In this document: in pieces, positions 22,261-29,977 of the stretch
Position numbering within the stretch: the stretch's first letter is position 1
Layout: each line of letters starts with the position of its first letter
The notes under the pieces: model-generated
Told to the model about the DNA's origin: nothing
The model's database searches: none
The model's input: the letters and a program-made list of their open reading frames with translations, nothing else
Made by a program: the position numbers and the translations under genes
Assembly (NCBI GenBank): GCA_934247225.1
Contig: CAKQJE010000009.1
Coordinates: forward strand, 1 to 64,000
DNA length: 64,000 nucleotides
Direction of reading: 5' to 3'
Source: an uncultured Clostridia bacterium
GTDB lineage: Bacteria > Bacillota > Clostridia > Christensenellales > Borkfalkiaceae

Positions 22261-23313
22261 TTAAAGCCTGGAAAGCATTTCCGCGTTGAATTTTCCGTCG
22301 CCTTTAAGATATGCTTTGGCGCATATTTTTTTAGCCGATTTAAGCGTTGCTTTGACGTATTTGTCGTCGCCTTTATAGTTAGCGTAATAAACGAGCGTTC
22401 TCATGCCCGAAGCTCCCGGCAACGTGTCGCACTTATCGAGAAGATACTCGTACTCCGAAATTTTGCTTTCGTCGCCGATAAGGATATAAGCAAACAGAAT
22501 TTCAATCGCCGCTTCATCGTCGAGACAGTCTTCTTCCGCCTGCAATTCTTCGAGGTTTTCCACGATTTTTTTAGGCTCGAAAATCTCCTCCGCTCTTCTC
22601 AGTCTCAACAAGGCAAACCTGGATTTTAACGCGGGAGAAATTTTTAAATCGCTCATAAAGAGCGCCTCGTCGATTTCGGCGTACGACTTGCCTTCGTACA
22701 ACTCTTCGGTTATCGTTAAAAGTCTTATCGTAGCCGTTTTTTCGTCGTTATCCGTCAGCATTTTTTCAAATTCCGAGCCGTCGTTCCCGTCGACAAGCCC
22801 GGGTACGGCGTTAATAACGAGGATTACGAGAGACAACGGCATTCCGCAGAAAAACACCGCGGCAAGCGGAGCGACGAAAACTATCGAAAGCATAAATCCC
22901 GCCGTAAGCAATGCCGACGCGATCACGCTGCCGATTATCCCTCCCGCAACCGTTTTTGCATAATGTTTGCCGATGTTTTCTTTTGAAACGGGAACGACGT
23001 CCGTCGCCCCGAGAAAATCGTTTTTAAAGGATAACGAAAACTTTTTTATCGCCTGTTTATCGTATCTGAAAATCAGAAAAGAAAACGCCGCAACCTCGAA
23101 CCCGTTATGTTTCGCGGCAATAGCGTGACCGAGTTCGTGAAAAAAAGCCGAAACCGACCAACCGATCAAAAGCCCGAAAACGACGAGAAGGAGTCTTACC
23201 CACATGCCTATGGTAAAAGCGAAAGAAATAAAAATCGCTATCAGAAAAGCGCATACATATAAGACGGCAATCAAAATATTTTTCGCCACTCTGTTTTTGT
23301 TGTTCTGTTCCAT
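22261..23313 (-). CDS. Site-2-type (M50) membrane metalloprotease-like protein
   Basis: This 350-residue protein has three N-terminal membrane segments (about 13-35, 38-60 with HELGH at 59-63, then about 115-160) and a 150-residue helical cytoplasmic tail resembling repeats. HExxH in a membrane helix is the S2P/SpoIVFB zinc site. A clear second metal motif appears as VPGLVDGNDG (NxxPxxxLDG-like). So it may cut membrane-bound regulators, but the substrate is unknown. ATG at 23313. It starts 37 bases after the Ppx/GppA gene's stop. Confidence 0.75.
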   Translation of the reverse strand: MEQNNKNRVAKNILIAVLYVCAFLIAIFISFAFTIGMWVRLLLVVFGLLIGWSVSAFFHELGHAIAAKHNGFEVAAFSFLIFRYDKQAIKKFSLSFKNDFLGATDVVPVSKENIGKHYAKTVAGGIIGSVIASALLTAGFMLSIVFVAPLAAVFFCGMPLSLVILVINAVPGLVDGNDGSEFEKMLTDNDEKTATIRLLTITEELYEGKSYAEIDEALFMSDLKISPALKSRFALLRLRRAEEIFEPKKIVENLEELQAEEDCLDDEAAIEILFAYILIGDESKISEYEYLLDKCDTLPGASGMRTLVYYANYKGDDKYVKATLKSAKKICAKAYLKGDGKFNAEMLSRL

Positions 23314-23350
23314 AACGCTCCTTTATTTCCGCCCGCAATCAAATTCGGAA

Positions 23351-24232
23351 TTATTCGGTAAGTCCTTTCATTCTCAGATATCCGAGCATATTGTCGTTTT
23401 CGCTCACCGTGATTTTTTCTATGCCGAATTCCGACATTATTCTTTTGAGCAAATAAACTCCGCCGACGATAATTTCGGCTCTTTTTTCGTTTATTTTCAG
23501 TTCGTTTATTCTTTGGGCTACCGTACGGCTTTTTATTTCGCGATAGACCTCTTCTACCTGTCCGTATGTCAAAACCGTTCCGTTAACCTTGTCGGGATCA
23601 TATGTTTCGAGCCTTAAAAAGCAGGCGCAAAGCGAAGTCGCCGTTCCGCCGACCGCATAATAATCGGCTGCGGGAACGTCCCCGTACTCGCCTATTCTGC
23701 CGCTTATAAGCTCGTTTAACTTTCCTTCGTCCTCTCCGCAAAGATCTCTGAGCCGAACCGCCCCGAGCGGAAGAGAGTGACAGTAAATTCTTTTGCCGCC
23801 TTTTTTAACGGCTATTTCCGCGCTTGCGCCGCCTATGTCGATAATTCCGCCGTCTCCGCTTCCGACCGCGCCCGAAAGCCCTGTTTCGCCTTCGGTTTCG
23901 CCGTCCATAACGTCGACCGTGATTCCTGTTTCCGCCTTGACTTTTTCTACGAATTCGCTTCCGTTTTTCGCGCTTCTTACGGCTTCCGTCGCAAAGGCGA
24001 AAATATCGTCGGGCGAGTGAGCCGCAACGCTTATCAGAAGTTTTTTTATTCCGTTTATCGTTCTTTCAAAGGCTTCGGGCGTTATCTCTCCGTTGTCGCT
24101 TTCTTTTTCTCCGAGACGAGTCGTCACAAGTCCTTTAAAAAGCGTTTTACCGCCCGAATAAACGAGCGCGCGGACGGAGTTCGATCCTATATCGAAAACG
24201 CCGTAAGTCTCAGGTTTTTCGTTAGTCGTCAT
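23351..24232 (-). CDS. Ppx/GppA family phosphatase
   Basis: This 293-residue cytosolic protein of the actin-like (ASKHA) ATPase fold has the phosphate-1 motif VFDIGSNSVRAL near the N-terminus and the second GIIDIGGASAEI (about 132-143), then YAVGGTATSL. It is single-domain, as in short clostridial members that hydrolyse polyphosphate or pppGpp; the substrate is not decided by sequence. Its start overlaps the divIC stop by about 11 bases, so the two are co-transcribed with yabP-yabQ-divIC. Confidence 0.88.
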   Translation of the reverse strand: MTTNEKPETYGVFDIGSNSVRALVYSGGKTLFKGLVTTRLGEKESDNGEITPEAFERTINGIKKLLISVAAHSPDDIFAFATEAVRSAKNGSEFVEKVKAETGITVDVMDGETEGETGLSGAVGSGDGGIIDIGGASAEIAVKKGGKRIYCHSLPLGAVRLRDLCGEDEGKLNELISGRIGEYGDVPAADYYAVGGTATSLCACFLRLETYDPDKVNGTVLTYGQVEEVYREIKSRTVAQRINELKINEKRAEIIVGGVYLLKRIMSEFGIEKITVSENDNMLGYLRMKGLTE

Positions 24233-24485
24233 TTTTGTAAATATAACCTATCTGCCTTGCTCTTTCTTCGATTTTCCACTTAGTGAGCCATTTGTCTTTT
24301 TCGTTTTCGCCGTTCTCTATTTCCTTCTGCAATTCCGCTATTTCCGCTTGCAGTCTTTCTACTTCTTTTTTTTTGTTTCCCATGGCGACTATCTGATACG
24401 CCATCACGATTATCAGTATAAATAACATAATTATACCCGTTGCCGTTCCCGCGGCGACGAGCCTTTTTAATTTGCTTTCGGACAC
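24222..24485 (-). CDS. divIC: Septum formation initiator (FtsB/DivIC family)
   Basis: This 87-residue bitopic protein has a short cytoplasmic start, a membrane helix (about 13-33), a coiled coil (about 36-65) with leucine heptads and a short end. In the divisome DivIC/FtsB pairs with FtsL. GTG at 24485 is chosen because a perfect GGAGG lies seven bases upstream; an ATG does not occur there. Order yabP-yabQ-divIC matches Bacillus subtilis. It overlaps the yabQ reading frame by 206 bases in another frame. Confidence 0.85.
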   Translation of the reverse strand: MSESKLKRLVAAGTATGIIMLFILIIVMAYQIVAMGNKKKEVERLQAEIAELQKEIENGENEKDKWLTKWKIEERARQIGYIYKNDD

Positions 24486-24828
24486 CGTGCTTCCTCCGTA
24501 GTTTCAAAACAAACTTTTCCCCGAATTTATTATACCATTTCAAGGCAAAAAACGCAAGCGTTTTATTAAAACTCTCGTTTTCGAGCAAAAAACCGCATAT
24601 AACGCCGAAAATCATATAAAGCCTGAAATCGGGAAATGAAAATTCAAGCGCAAAATAAGCGTATATAAAACAAAACGGCACGGCGAAAACAACGTCGGAG
24701 AAAATGCCGACGAATTTATTTCTCGTAAGCTTTTTTATCGCGTAAAACGGGATATAAACCGCGCCGCAAACGATCCCCGCAAGAACGCACTCGAAAAAGT
24801 AATAAATCTGCCCGTCGCTGACGAACAT
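24280..24828 (-). CDS. yabQ: Spore cortex protein YabQ
   Basis: This 182-residue frame has three or four membrane segments in residues 1-110 (the FVLAGIVCGAVY-like start is typical of YabQ), which in Bacillus is needed for spore cortex formation. The last 65 residues are very basic and lie entirely over the start of divIC in another frame. They may be real or only the absence of an early stop. ATG at 24828 shares a base with the yabP stop (TAATG). The context with yabP and divIC supports the call. Confidence 0.75.
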   Translation of the reverse strand: MFVSDGQIYYFFECVLAGIVCGAVYIPFYAIKKLTRNKFVGIFSDVVFAVPFCFIYAYFALEFSFPDFRLYMIFGVICGFLLENESFNKTLAFFALKWYNKFGEKFVLKLRRKHGVRKQIKKARRRGNGNGYNYVIYTDNRDGVSDSRHGKQKKRSRKTASGNSGIAEGNRERRKRKRQMAH

Positions 24829-25085
24829 TACTTGAAAAACCTCTTTAAAAAGGACTGAGCGGCAGCCGAAAATTTAACGCCCGAGACCACGCCTACAAGC
24901 CGAAATTCGCCCGTTCTCTTTTCGAAACAGACGATTTTCATCGCTTCGCCCGTTATTATCGCTTTTCCGCCTTCGGTTAAATTCAGCCTTATTTCCCTGT
25001 CGTTAAAGGACGTTACGTCCGCTATTCCGCTTGCGGCAAGCGATTTTTTGTACTCTATCGTGAAATTCGGAACTGTTTTTTCCAT
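24828..25085 (-). CDS. yabP: Sporulation protein YabP
   Basis: This 85-residue protein of the YabP/YqfC family has a conserved beta-strand pattern: a SLAASGIADVTSFNDREI start, then KAIITGEAMKI, then EFRLVGVVSGVKF. YabP is needed for the spore cortex in Bacillus. I start at ATG 25085; the longer upstream frame runs through a gap and the opposite end of the EIIC gene and is not needed. It is the first gene of yabP-yabQ-divIC-ppx. Confidence 0.85.
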   Translation of the reverse strand: MEKTVPNFTIEYKKSLAASGIADVTSFNDREIRLNLTEGGKAIITGEAMKIVCFEKRTGEFRLVGVVSGVKFSAAAQSFLKRFFK

Positions 25086-25135
25086 AAAAAAATCCTCCCG
25101 TAAAAGCTTATGAGAGGATTTATGATTTAATTCTT

Positions 25136-26239
25136 TTAATCGAGTTTCTGGTCGCCGAATTTTATAAGTCCGACTTTTCTGAACAGCTCCGAAAACCCGA
25201 ACGACAACGCCGCGGGAAGAATAAACATCAGAAGAGCTATTCCGAAAGCGAGCAGAACGGGGTTCATACCCGCGCTTGCCTCTATCGTTCCGAACACGCC
25301 GACAAGACCGCTCGTTCCCATTCCTCCGCCCGACGCGTTGCATTTAAGCCCGAAAACGCACGTAGATATCGGACCTAAAATCGCGCTCGAAATAATTTCG
25401 GGAAGCATAATCGCCGGTTTTTTCATTATGTTGGGTATTTGAAGCATACTCGTGCCTATTCCTTGCGAAATAAGCCCCGAAACGCCGTTTTCTCTGAAAG
25501 AAGCCACGGCAAAGCCTATCATATGGCAACTGCACCCTACCACAGCCGCGCCGCCCGCGATGAGCATTGCGTCGTCCGTAATTCCGCTCGCGACCGAAAT
25601 CCATATCGCCGCGGAAGACGTTGGCATCGTGAGAAGAATACCCATAACGACGGAAATGATAATTCCCATAAAAAACGGCGTAATTTTCGTAGCTTCGGAA
25701 ATAAGCACGCCGAGTTTTCCGATAAGGAAAATAAACGGATACGCAATAAAGCAACCCGCATAGCTCAAAAACAGCGTTCCGAGCGGAACGATAAGAATGT
25801 CGAGCTTGGTTTTTCCCGCATAGAGCGAAACGATTTCAACCGTGAAAAGAGCCACGACGTAAGCGCCTATCGGATTGCCGCACATTCCGAGTTTCAAGGT
25901 AGCGTCCAGGGCAATTATTTTATCCGAAAACGCGCCGACAAAGCCCGCGACGGCTGCCGAAAACATAACGAGTTTGCCCCGTTTCAAAGCGTTGGCTATA
26001 CCAACGCCTATACCCGCGCCCATAAGAGTTTTCGCAAAGCTCGCTATCGTTTCGAGGCTGTTTCCTACGGCGTTATCGCCTATCCATTTCGCGATAAGCG
26101 ATAAAATCGTGCCTGCGATAAGCGTGCAGAAAAGCCCTTGCGCCATACCCGAAAAAGCGTCGATAAACCAGCGCGATGCAAGTTTTTTCACTACGGACGA
26201 AAAAGATTTTTCCTCTTTTTCTTCGATGTTGTTCTCCAT
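25136..26239 (-). CDS. PTS-like sugar permease (EIIC_2 family)
   Basis: This 367-residue integral membrane protein has about nine hydrophobic segments and Gly-rich loops (GAGIGVGIANAL, GGGMGTSGLVGVFG) as in the PTS_EIIC_2 family of stand-alone IIC-like permeases. No IIA, IIB or HPr domain is present or nearby, so the energy source and substrate are unclear. ATG at 26239 is one base before the phosphoesterase stop region, so the two are probably co-transcribed. Confidence 0.8.
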   Translation of the reverse strand: MENNIEEKEEKSFSSVVKKLASRWFIDAFSGMAQGLFCTLIAGTILSLIAKWIGDNAVGNSLETIASFAKTLMGAGIGVGIANALKRGKLVMFSAAVAGFVGAFSDKIIALDATLKLGMCGNPIGAYVVALFTVEIVSLYAGKTKLDILIVPLGTLFLSYAGCFIAYPFIFLIGKLGVLISEATKITPFFMGIIISVVMGILLTMPTSSAAIWISVASGITDDAMLIAGGAAVVGCSCHMIGFAVASFRENGVSGLISQGIGTSMLQIPNIMKKPAIMLPEIISSAILGPISTCVFGLKCNASGGGMGTSGLVGVFGTIEASAGMNPVLLAFGIALLMFILPAALSFGFSELFRKVGLIKFGDQKLD

Positions 26240-26944
26240 TTACTTTTCTTCCTTTATAAGAGTCAGTTTATTGTCTGTCTGATCGCACGAAGTCAGGTAA
26301 TAATCTATGCCGTTTTTGTGTATTTTCAAATCGGTTCTGCAATCCTTGCCGTGCAGATGTCCGTAAACGACTTTACTTGCCCCGTTTTTCTCAAAAATAT
26401 CGGTAAAAAGCGAATCTTCTCTTCTTACGTTGAACGGCGGATAATGAATAAGGCAAATAAGCTCGTCGCCTTCTTCTCTTATTTTCTGCGCCGCCGAAAA
26501 AGCGAGTTTGAGCCTTTCCGCCTCGCGATAATATATTTTTCTGTCCTGTTCTTTAAAATCGGGCGAACCCTCCACGCACCAGCCGCGCGTTCCGCAGATT
26601 ATCGTCTTTCCGAACTTCACGCAGTCGTTTTGAAGAGCGTAAACCCCCTCGGGAAGAGCGTTTCTTATTTTCGATATGCTTTTCCACCAATAATCGTGAT
26701 TGCCGCGTATAAATACTTTTTTGCCTTTTAAAGGATATAAAACAGAAATATCTTCGAGCGCCTCGGGCAGATCCATCGCCCAGCTTATATCTCCGCCGAT
26801 TAAAACCACGTCTTCGTCCGAAACCTTATCGTTCCAATCCGCAAAAATCTTTTCGAGATAATTTTCCCACTTCGCGCCGAAAATATCCATAGGCTTCGAG
26901 CCTTTGCTGCACATATGAAGATCGCTTATGGCAAAAATTTTCAC
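26240..26944 (-). CDS. Calcineurin-like metallophosphoesterase
   Basis: This 234-residue protein has the full dinuclear metal motif set: DLH (8-10), GGDIS, GNHD, a single His in LIHYPP and GHLH. That places it in the metallophosphoesterase superfamily; clostridial relatives of this length are annotated only by fold. There is no signal peptide, so it acts in the cytoplasm on an unknown phosphoester. It overlaps or abuts the EIIC gene downstream. Confidence 0.85.
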   Translation of the reverse strand: MKIFAISDLHMCSKGSKPMDIFGAKWENYLEKIFADWNDKVSDEDVVLIGGDISWAMDLPEALEDISVLYPLKGKKVFIRGNHDYWWKSISKIRNALPEGVYALQNDCVKFGKTIICGTRGWCVEGSPDFKEQDRKIYYREAERLKLAFSAAQKIREEGDELICLIHYPPFNVRREDSLFTDIFEKNGASKVVYGHLHGKDCRTDLKIHKNGIDYYLTSCDQTDNKLTLIKEEK

Positions 26945-27020
26945 GACGAACTCTCCTTTTTCGCTAACAGTTTAACATATTTTTCCGCATTTATCAAGCA
27001 ATATAGAGTACCTGAAACGA

Positions 27021-27049
27021 TAAAAAGCCCGAAGGCGAACCCTCGGGCT
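27021..27049 (-). terminator. Terminator of the 212-residue Cys-containing gene
   Basis: AGCCCGA (27026-27032) pairs with TCGGGCT (27043-27049), extended by GG/CC across a one-base bulge, followed on the minus strand by TTTTTAT. Confidence 0.85.
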
Positions 27050-27071
27050 AAATTTGCGCTTTGATATTTTA

Positions 27072-27710
27072 TCAGGTGTTTCCGGGGTAAATCGGAAGAT
27101 CGAAAAATCCCGAACAAACTTCCTGAGTGTATTCCTGACACTGCGGAATCGTCGCGTAGCCGTAAGACGGAACGAGAAGTTCCACGGTCATAACGACTTT
27201 CATGATGATAGTCACGCAGCACGAAACGGTGAACGTAGCCGTATCCGTGTAAATACCCTCGGGCGCGACTATCGAAACCACCGAATTTATCCTGTAAGGG
27301 ATAATCGACGGCTCGGGTATGTACATAACGATATCCATATCGAACGAAACCGTGGAAGAAGCCGTACCGCGAACGCCGTTGGCGTCGGTATATATAACTT
27401 CCATAGGTACGGTAACCGTAGCCTGAACTCTGCCGAAACGTTCTCTGTCGGGAAGACGATCGACGGTTACGTTGGTTAAAGTTCCTTCGTTTCCGACGCT
27501 TCTCGCGCTTAAAAACGTAAGCGGATATACGGGATTTGCGGGGTTAAAGTCTGTAAGAGCAAGCGTTACGCCTTCTTCCTGCGTCTGACGGATGCAGGCG
27601 TCGAACACTTTTTCCGCTTCTATACATACTTTTTCGCACAGCCCGTTCGCAGGATTACCGTTAATTCTGCCGGGGCATCTGTCCGATGCGTTATTAGTAA
27701 AGAACGACAT
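27072..27710 (-). CDS. Conserved clostridial Cys-containing protein, possibly spore-related
   Basis: This 212-residue protein has no signal peptide or membrane helix. Cys residues occur in groups (RCPG and LCEKVCIEAEKVFDAC near the N-terminus; SCC in the middle; QCQE and EVC at the end). Between them lies a run of alternating hydrophobic beta strands with a duplicated feel (RVQATVTVPMEVIYTD and later SVVSIVAPEG). Proteins of this type occur in spore-forming Clostridia, where spore-coat or exosporium roles are suspected, but I cannot name a domain. Single gene with its own terminator. The spore link is inference. Confidence 0.6.
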   Translation of the reverse strand: MSFFTNNASDRCPGRINGNPANGLCEKVCIEAEKVFDACIRQTQEEGVTLALTDFNPANPVYPLTFLSARSVGNEGTLTNVTVDRLPDRERFGRVQATVTVPMEVIYTDANGVRGTASSTVSFDMDIVMYIPEPSIIPYRINSVVSIVAPEGIYTDTATFTVSCCVTIIMKVVMTVELLVPSYGYATIPQCQEYTQEVCSGFFDLPIYPGNT

Positions 27711-27782
27711 ATTAAACCTCCTTAAAACGCTCTCAGTTTAATATATGCCGAAAGGTTTTAAAAATGTTAAATATGTCGTTAT

Positions 27783-28613
27783 CTATATTTTATCTTTGAT
27801 AAGTTCGGAAAGCTTGACGAAATCTTCCGTCGTTAACGTTTCGCCTCTTAAAAGAGGGGCGTCGGAAACCTCGGACACGATTTTGTCGGCTTCCGCTCTC
27901 GTCATTTTAAACGATTGCATCAGGTTATTCGAAAGGGTTTTTCTTCTCGAAGCAAACGCGCATCTCACCGCCGCTCTGTACGCTTTCGCGTTTACGCCGG
28001 GATATTTGTTCCTGTCCATCGTGATTTTTACCACTGCGGAATCCACGTTCGGCGCGGGATAAAACATCTTTCTGTCTATATACAGGATTTTTTCGGCGTT
28101 CCCCACAAGGTCTATCCCCGCCGTTATCGCGCCGTAATCCTCCGAACCCGCTTTTGCGACAAGCCTGTCCGCCACTTCTTCCTGAACCGTAACCGTTATG
28201 CTTTTTACTTTTTCCGACTCTTCGACGAATTTCATAAGTATAGGCGTGGTTATGTAATAAGGAAGATTTGCCACAAGGCAGAATTCGCCGCCGCAAAGTT
28301 CCTCTATCTCCGCCGTCTTCATTTTCATAACGTCCTTGAAAATTATCTCGACGTTTTTGTACGGAGCCAAGCTTTCTTCAAGCACGGGGCGAAGGTTGTT
28401 GTCTATTTCGAAACCTATAACCCTTTTTGCTTTTCTTGCTATCGCGGCGGTAAGCGTTCCGCCCCCGCAACCTATTTCGACGACCGTATCTTCCGCCGTA
28501 ATTCCCGATTTTAAGACAATATCGTCTAAAAGCGCGTCGTCGGTAAGGAAGTTCTGTCCGAAACGTTTATTAAAGCGAAAGCCGTTTTTTACAAGTATTT
28601 CTCTTATCTGCAT
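27783..28613 (-). CDS. ksgA: 16S rRNA dimethyladenosine transferase
   Basis: This 276-residue enzyme methylates A1518 and A1519 (E. coli numbering) of 16S rRNA with S-adenosylmethionine. The start QNFLTDDALL, SAM motif VVEIGCGGGTL (44-54) and catalytic NLPYY (116-120) are present. I use ATG 28613, which shares a base with the radical SAM gene's stop (TGATG); the longer frame is a shadow of that gene. Loss of this enzyme gives kasugamycin resistance in other bacteria. Confidence 0.95.
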   Translation of the reverse strand: MQIREILVKNGFRFNKRFGQNFLTDDALLDDIVLKSGITAEDTVVEIGCGGGTLTAAIARKAKRVIGFEIDNNLRPVLEESLAPYKNVEIIFKDVMKMKTAEIEELCGGEFCLVANLPYYITTPILMKFVEESEKVKSITVTVQEEVADRLVAKAGSEDYGAITAGIDLVGNAEKILYIDRKMFYPAPNVDSAVVKITMDRNKYPGVNAKAYRAAVRCAFASRRKTLSNNLMQSFKMTRAEADKIVSEVSDAPLLRGETLTTEDFVKLSELIKDKI

Positions 28614-29206
28614 CAGCTTTCCTTGATATACTCCCTTACTCTGAGCGGTATTCCCGCTTCGTCGGCGATTTTCCTGCACTTTTCAACGTCTTCCTCGCCT
28701 ATCACGTCAACGACCGAAAAAGTGACGTAAAGCCCTCTTTCCTTGCACTTCTTTGCGAAATCGATAAGCTCGCCGAAAGCGTCCTCGCCGAAAACAGGAC
28801 GACAAATATCGAAATATTTTTCCGCCGTGCATTCGTTAAGGCTTACGTTCACCTTGTCCACGGCTTTGGCTAAATCTTCCGTTATGTCTCTGCCGTTTAT
28901 AAGGTTGCCCTGCCCGTTCGTGTCGAGACGGACGAGATATCCGCGCTTTTTAAGCTCCGTTCCGACTTCGACGATTTCTTTAAGCCTGAAAGTCGGCTCT
29001 CCGAAACCGCAGAAAACGACTTCGTCGTAATCCATTTGCGGAATTGCGGCGATTACCTCTTCGCTCGTCGGCTCTTTCGAAAGCCACAGTTTGTTGCCGA
29101 AATAGGACTCCTTCCCGTTCCGCACGCAAAAAGCGCAATCGTTCGAGCATCTGTTCGTAAGGTTGATATAAAGTTTTCCGTCAAGTTCGTAAGCTATCGT
29201 ATCCAT
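28613..29206 (-). CDS. TatD-associated radical SAM protein
   Basis: This 197-residue protein has Cys20, Cys24 and Cys27 in the CxxxCxxC iron-sulfur motif (NRCSNDCAFC) and a following GFGEP (SAM-binding GGE-like) motif. It is short for the superfamily and lacks a C-terminal cluster domain. Proteins of this kind are regularly encoded beside tatD in Firmicutes; their reaction is unknown. It lies six bases from tatD and overlaps ksgA. Confidence 0.8.
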   Translation of the reverse strand: MDTIAYELDGKLYINLTNRCSNDCAFCVRNGKESYFGNKLWLSKEPTSEEVIAAIPQMDYDEVVFCGFGEPTFRLKEIVEVGTELKKRGYLVRLDTNGQGNLINGRDITEDLAKAVDKVNVSLNECTAEKYFDICRPVFGEDAFGELIDFAKKCKERGLYVTFSVVDVIGEEDVEKCRKIADEAGIPLRVREYIKES

Positions 29207-29212
29207 TATTTA

Positions 29213-29977
29213 TTATATCCTGAAAAACCTCTTGAAATTGGTTTCGATAATCGATTGAGTTTCGGTTAAACCGACGCCTTTTATATCGGCGATTTTTTTC
29301 GCTATGACAGGTATTCTCGAAGGCTCGTTCACGCTTCCCCTGTAAGGTTCGGGCGAAAGATAAGGGCAATCGGTTTCGGTAAGAATTCTGTCGAACGGAA
29401 TTTCTTTTATTACCTCTTCTTTTTTAGCGTTTTTAAATGTAATCACTCCGCCGAAAGAAAAACATGCCCCGAGTTTAACGTATTCCCGCGCGATTTCCGC
29501 GCTTTCGCCAAAACAATGCATTAAAAATCCGTTTTTCAAAAGCGATTTTTTATCCCTTAGAAAATCAAGCGTTTTCTTTGCCGCGTCTCTCGAATGAATG
29601 ACGACGGGAAGACCTTGCGCTTCGGCTGTTTCGAGCTGTTTTAAAAAGGCGTTTTCCTGCTCTTCTTCGGTCGATTTGTTCCAATGGAAATCGAATCCGA
29701 TTTCGCCTATGCCGACGCATTTTTTCTTCTTTGCTATCTCCGCGATTTTCTCGGGAATTTCGCCTTTAAATCCGCTCGCTTCGTCGGGATGAACGCCCGC
29801 GGTGAAATACATATCCTCGTATTTTTCGGCAAGGGCGGCGGCTTGCGCCGACGAATCGAGATCGTACCCCGCGTTCACGACGGCGCCAACTCCCGCTTCG
29901 CGGTATCTTTTTATAACTTCGCTTAACTCTCCGCCGTATTTTTCGTCGGTTAAATGAGCGTGTGCGTCGATAAACAT
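29213..29977 (-). CDS. tatD: TatD-family metal-dependent DNase
   Basis: This 255-residue TIM-barrel hydrolase has metal-binding HAH (6-8), Glu in GEIGFD, His in VIHSRDA, His in LMHCF and Asp in ETDCPYL, all in order. Relatives are 3'-5' exonucleases or generic phosphoesterases. The start at ATG 29977 shares one base with the metG stop (TAATG). The upstream extension of the frame is a shadow of metG. Confidence 0.93.
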   Translation of the reverse strand: MFIDAHAHLTDEKYGGELSEVIKRYREAGVGAVVNAGYDLDSSAQAAALAEKYEDMYFTAGVHPDEASGFKGEIPEKIAEIAKKKKCVGIGEIGFDFHWNKSTEEEQENAFLKQLETAEAQGLPVVIHSRDAAKKTLDFLRDKKSLLKNGFLMHCFGESAEIAREYVKLGACFSFGGVITFKNAKKEEVIKEIPFDRILTETDCPYLSPEPYRGSVNEPSRIPVIAKKIADIKGVGLTETQSIIETNFKRFFRI

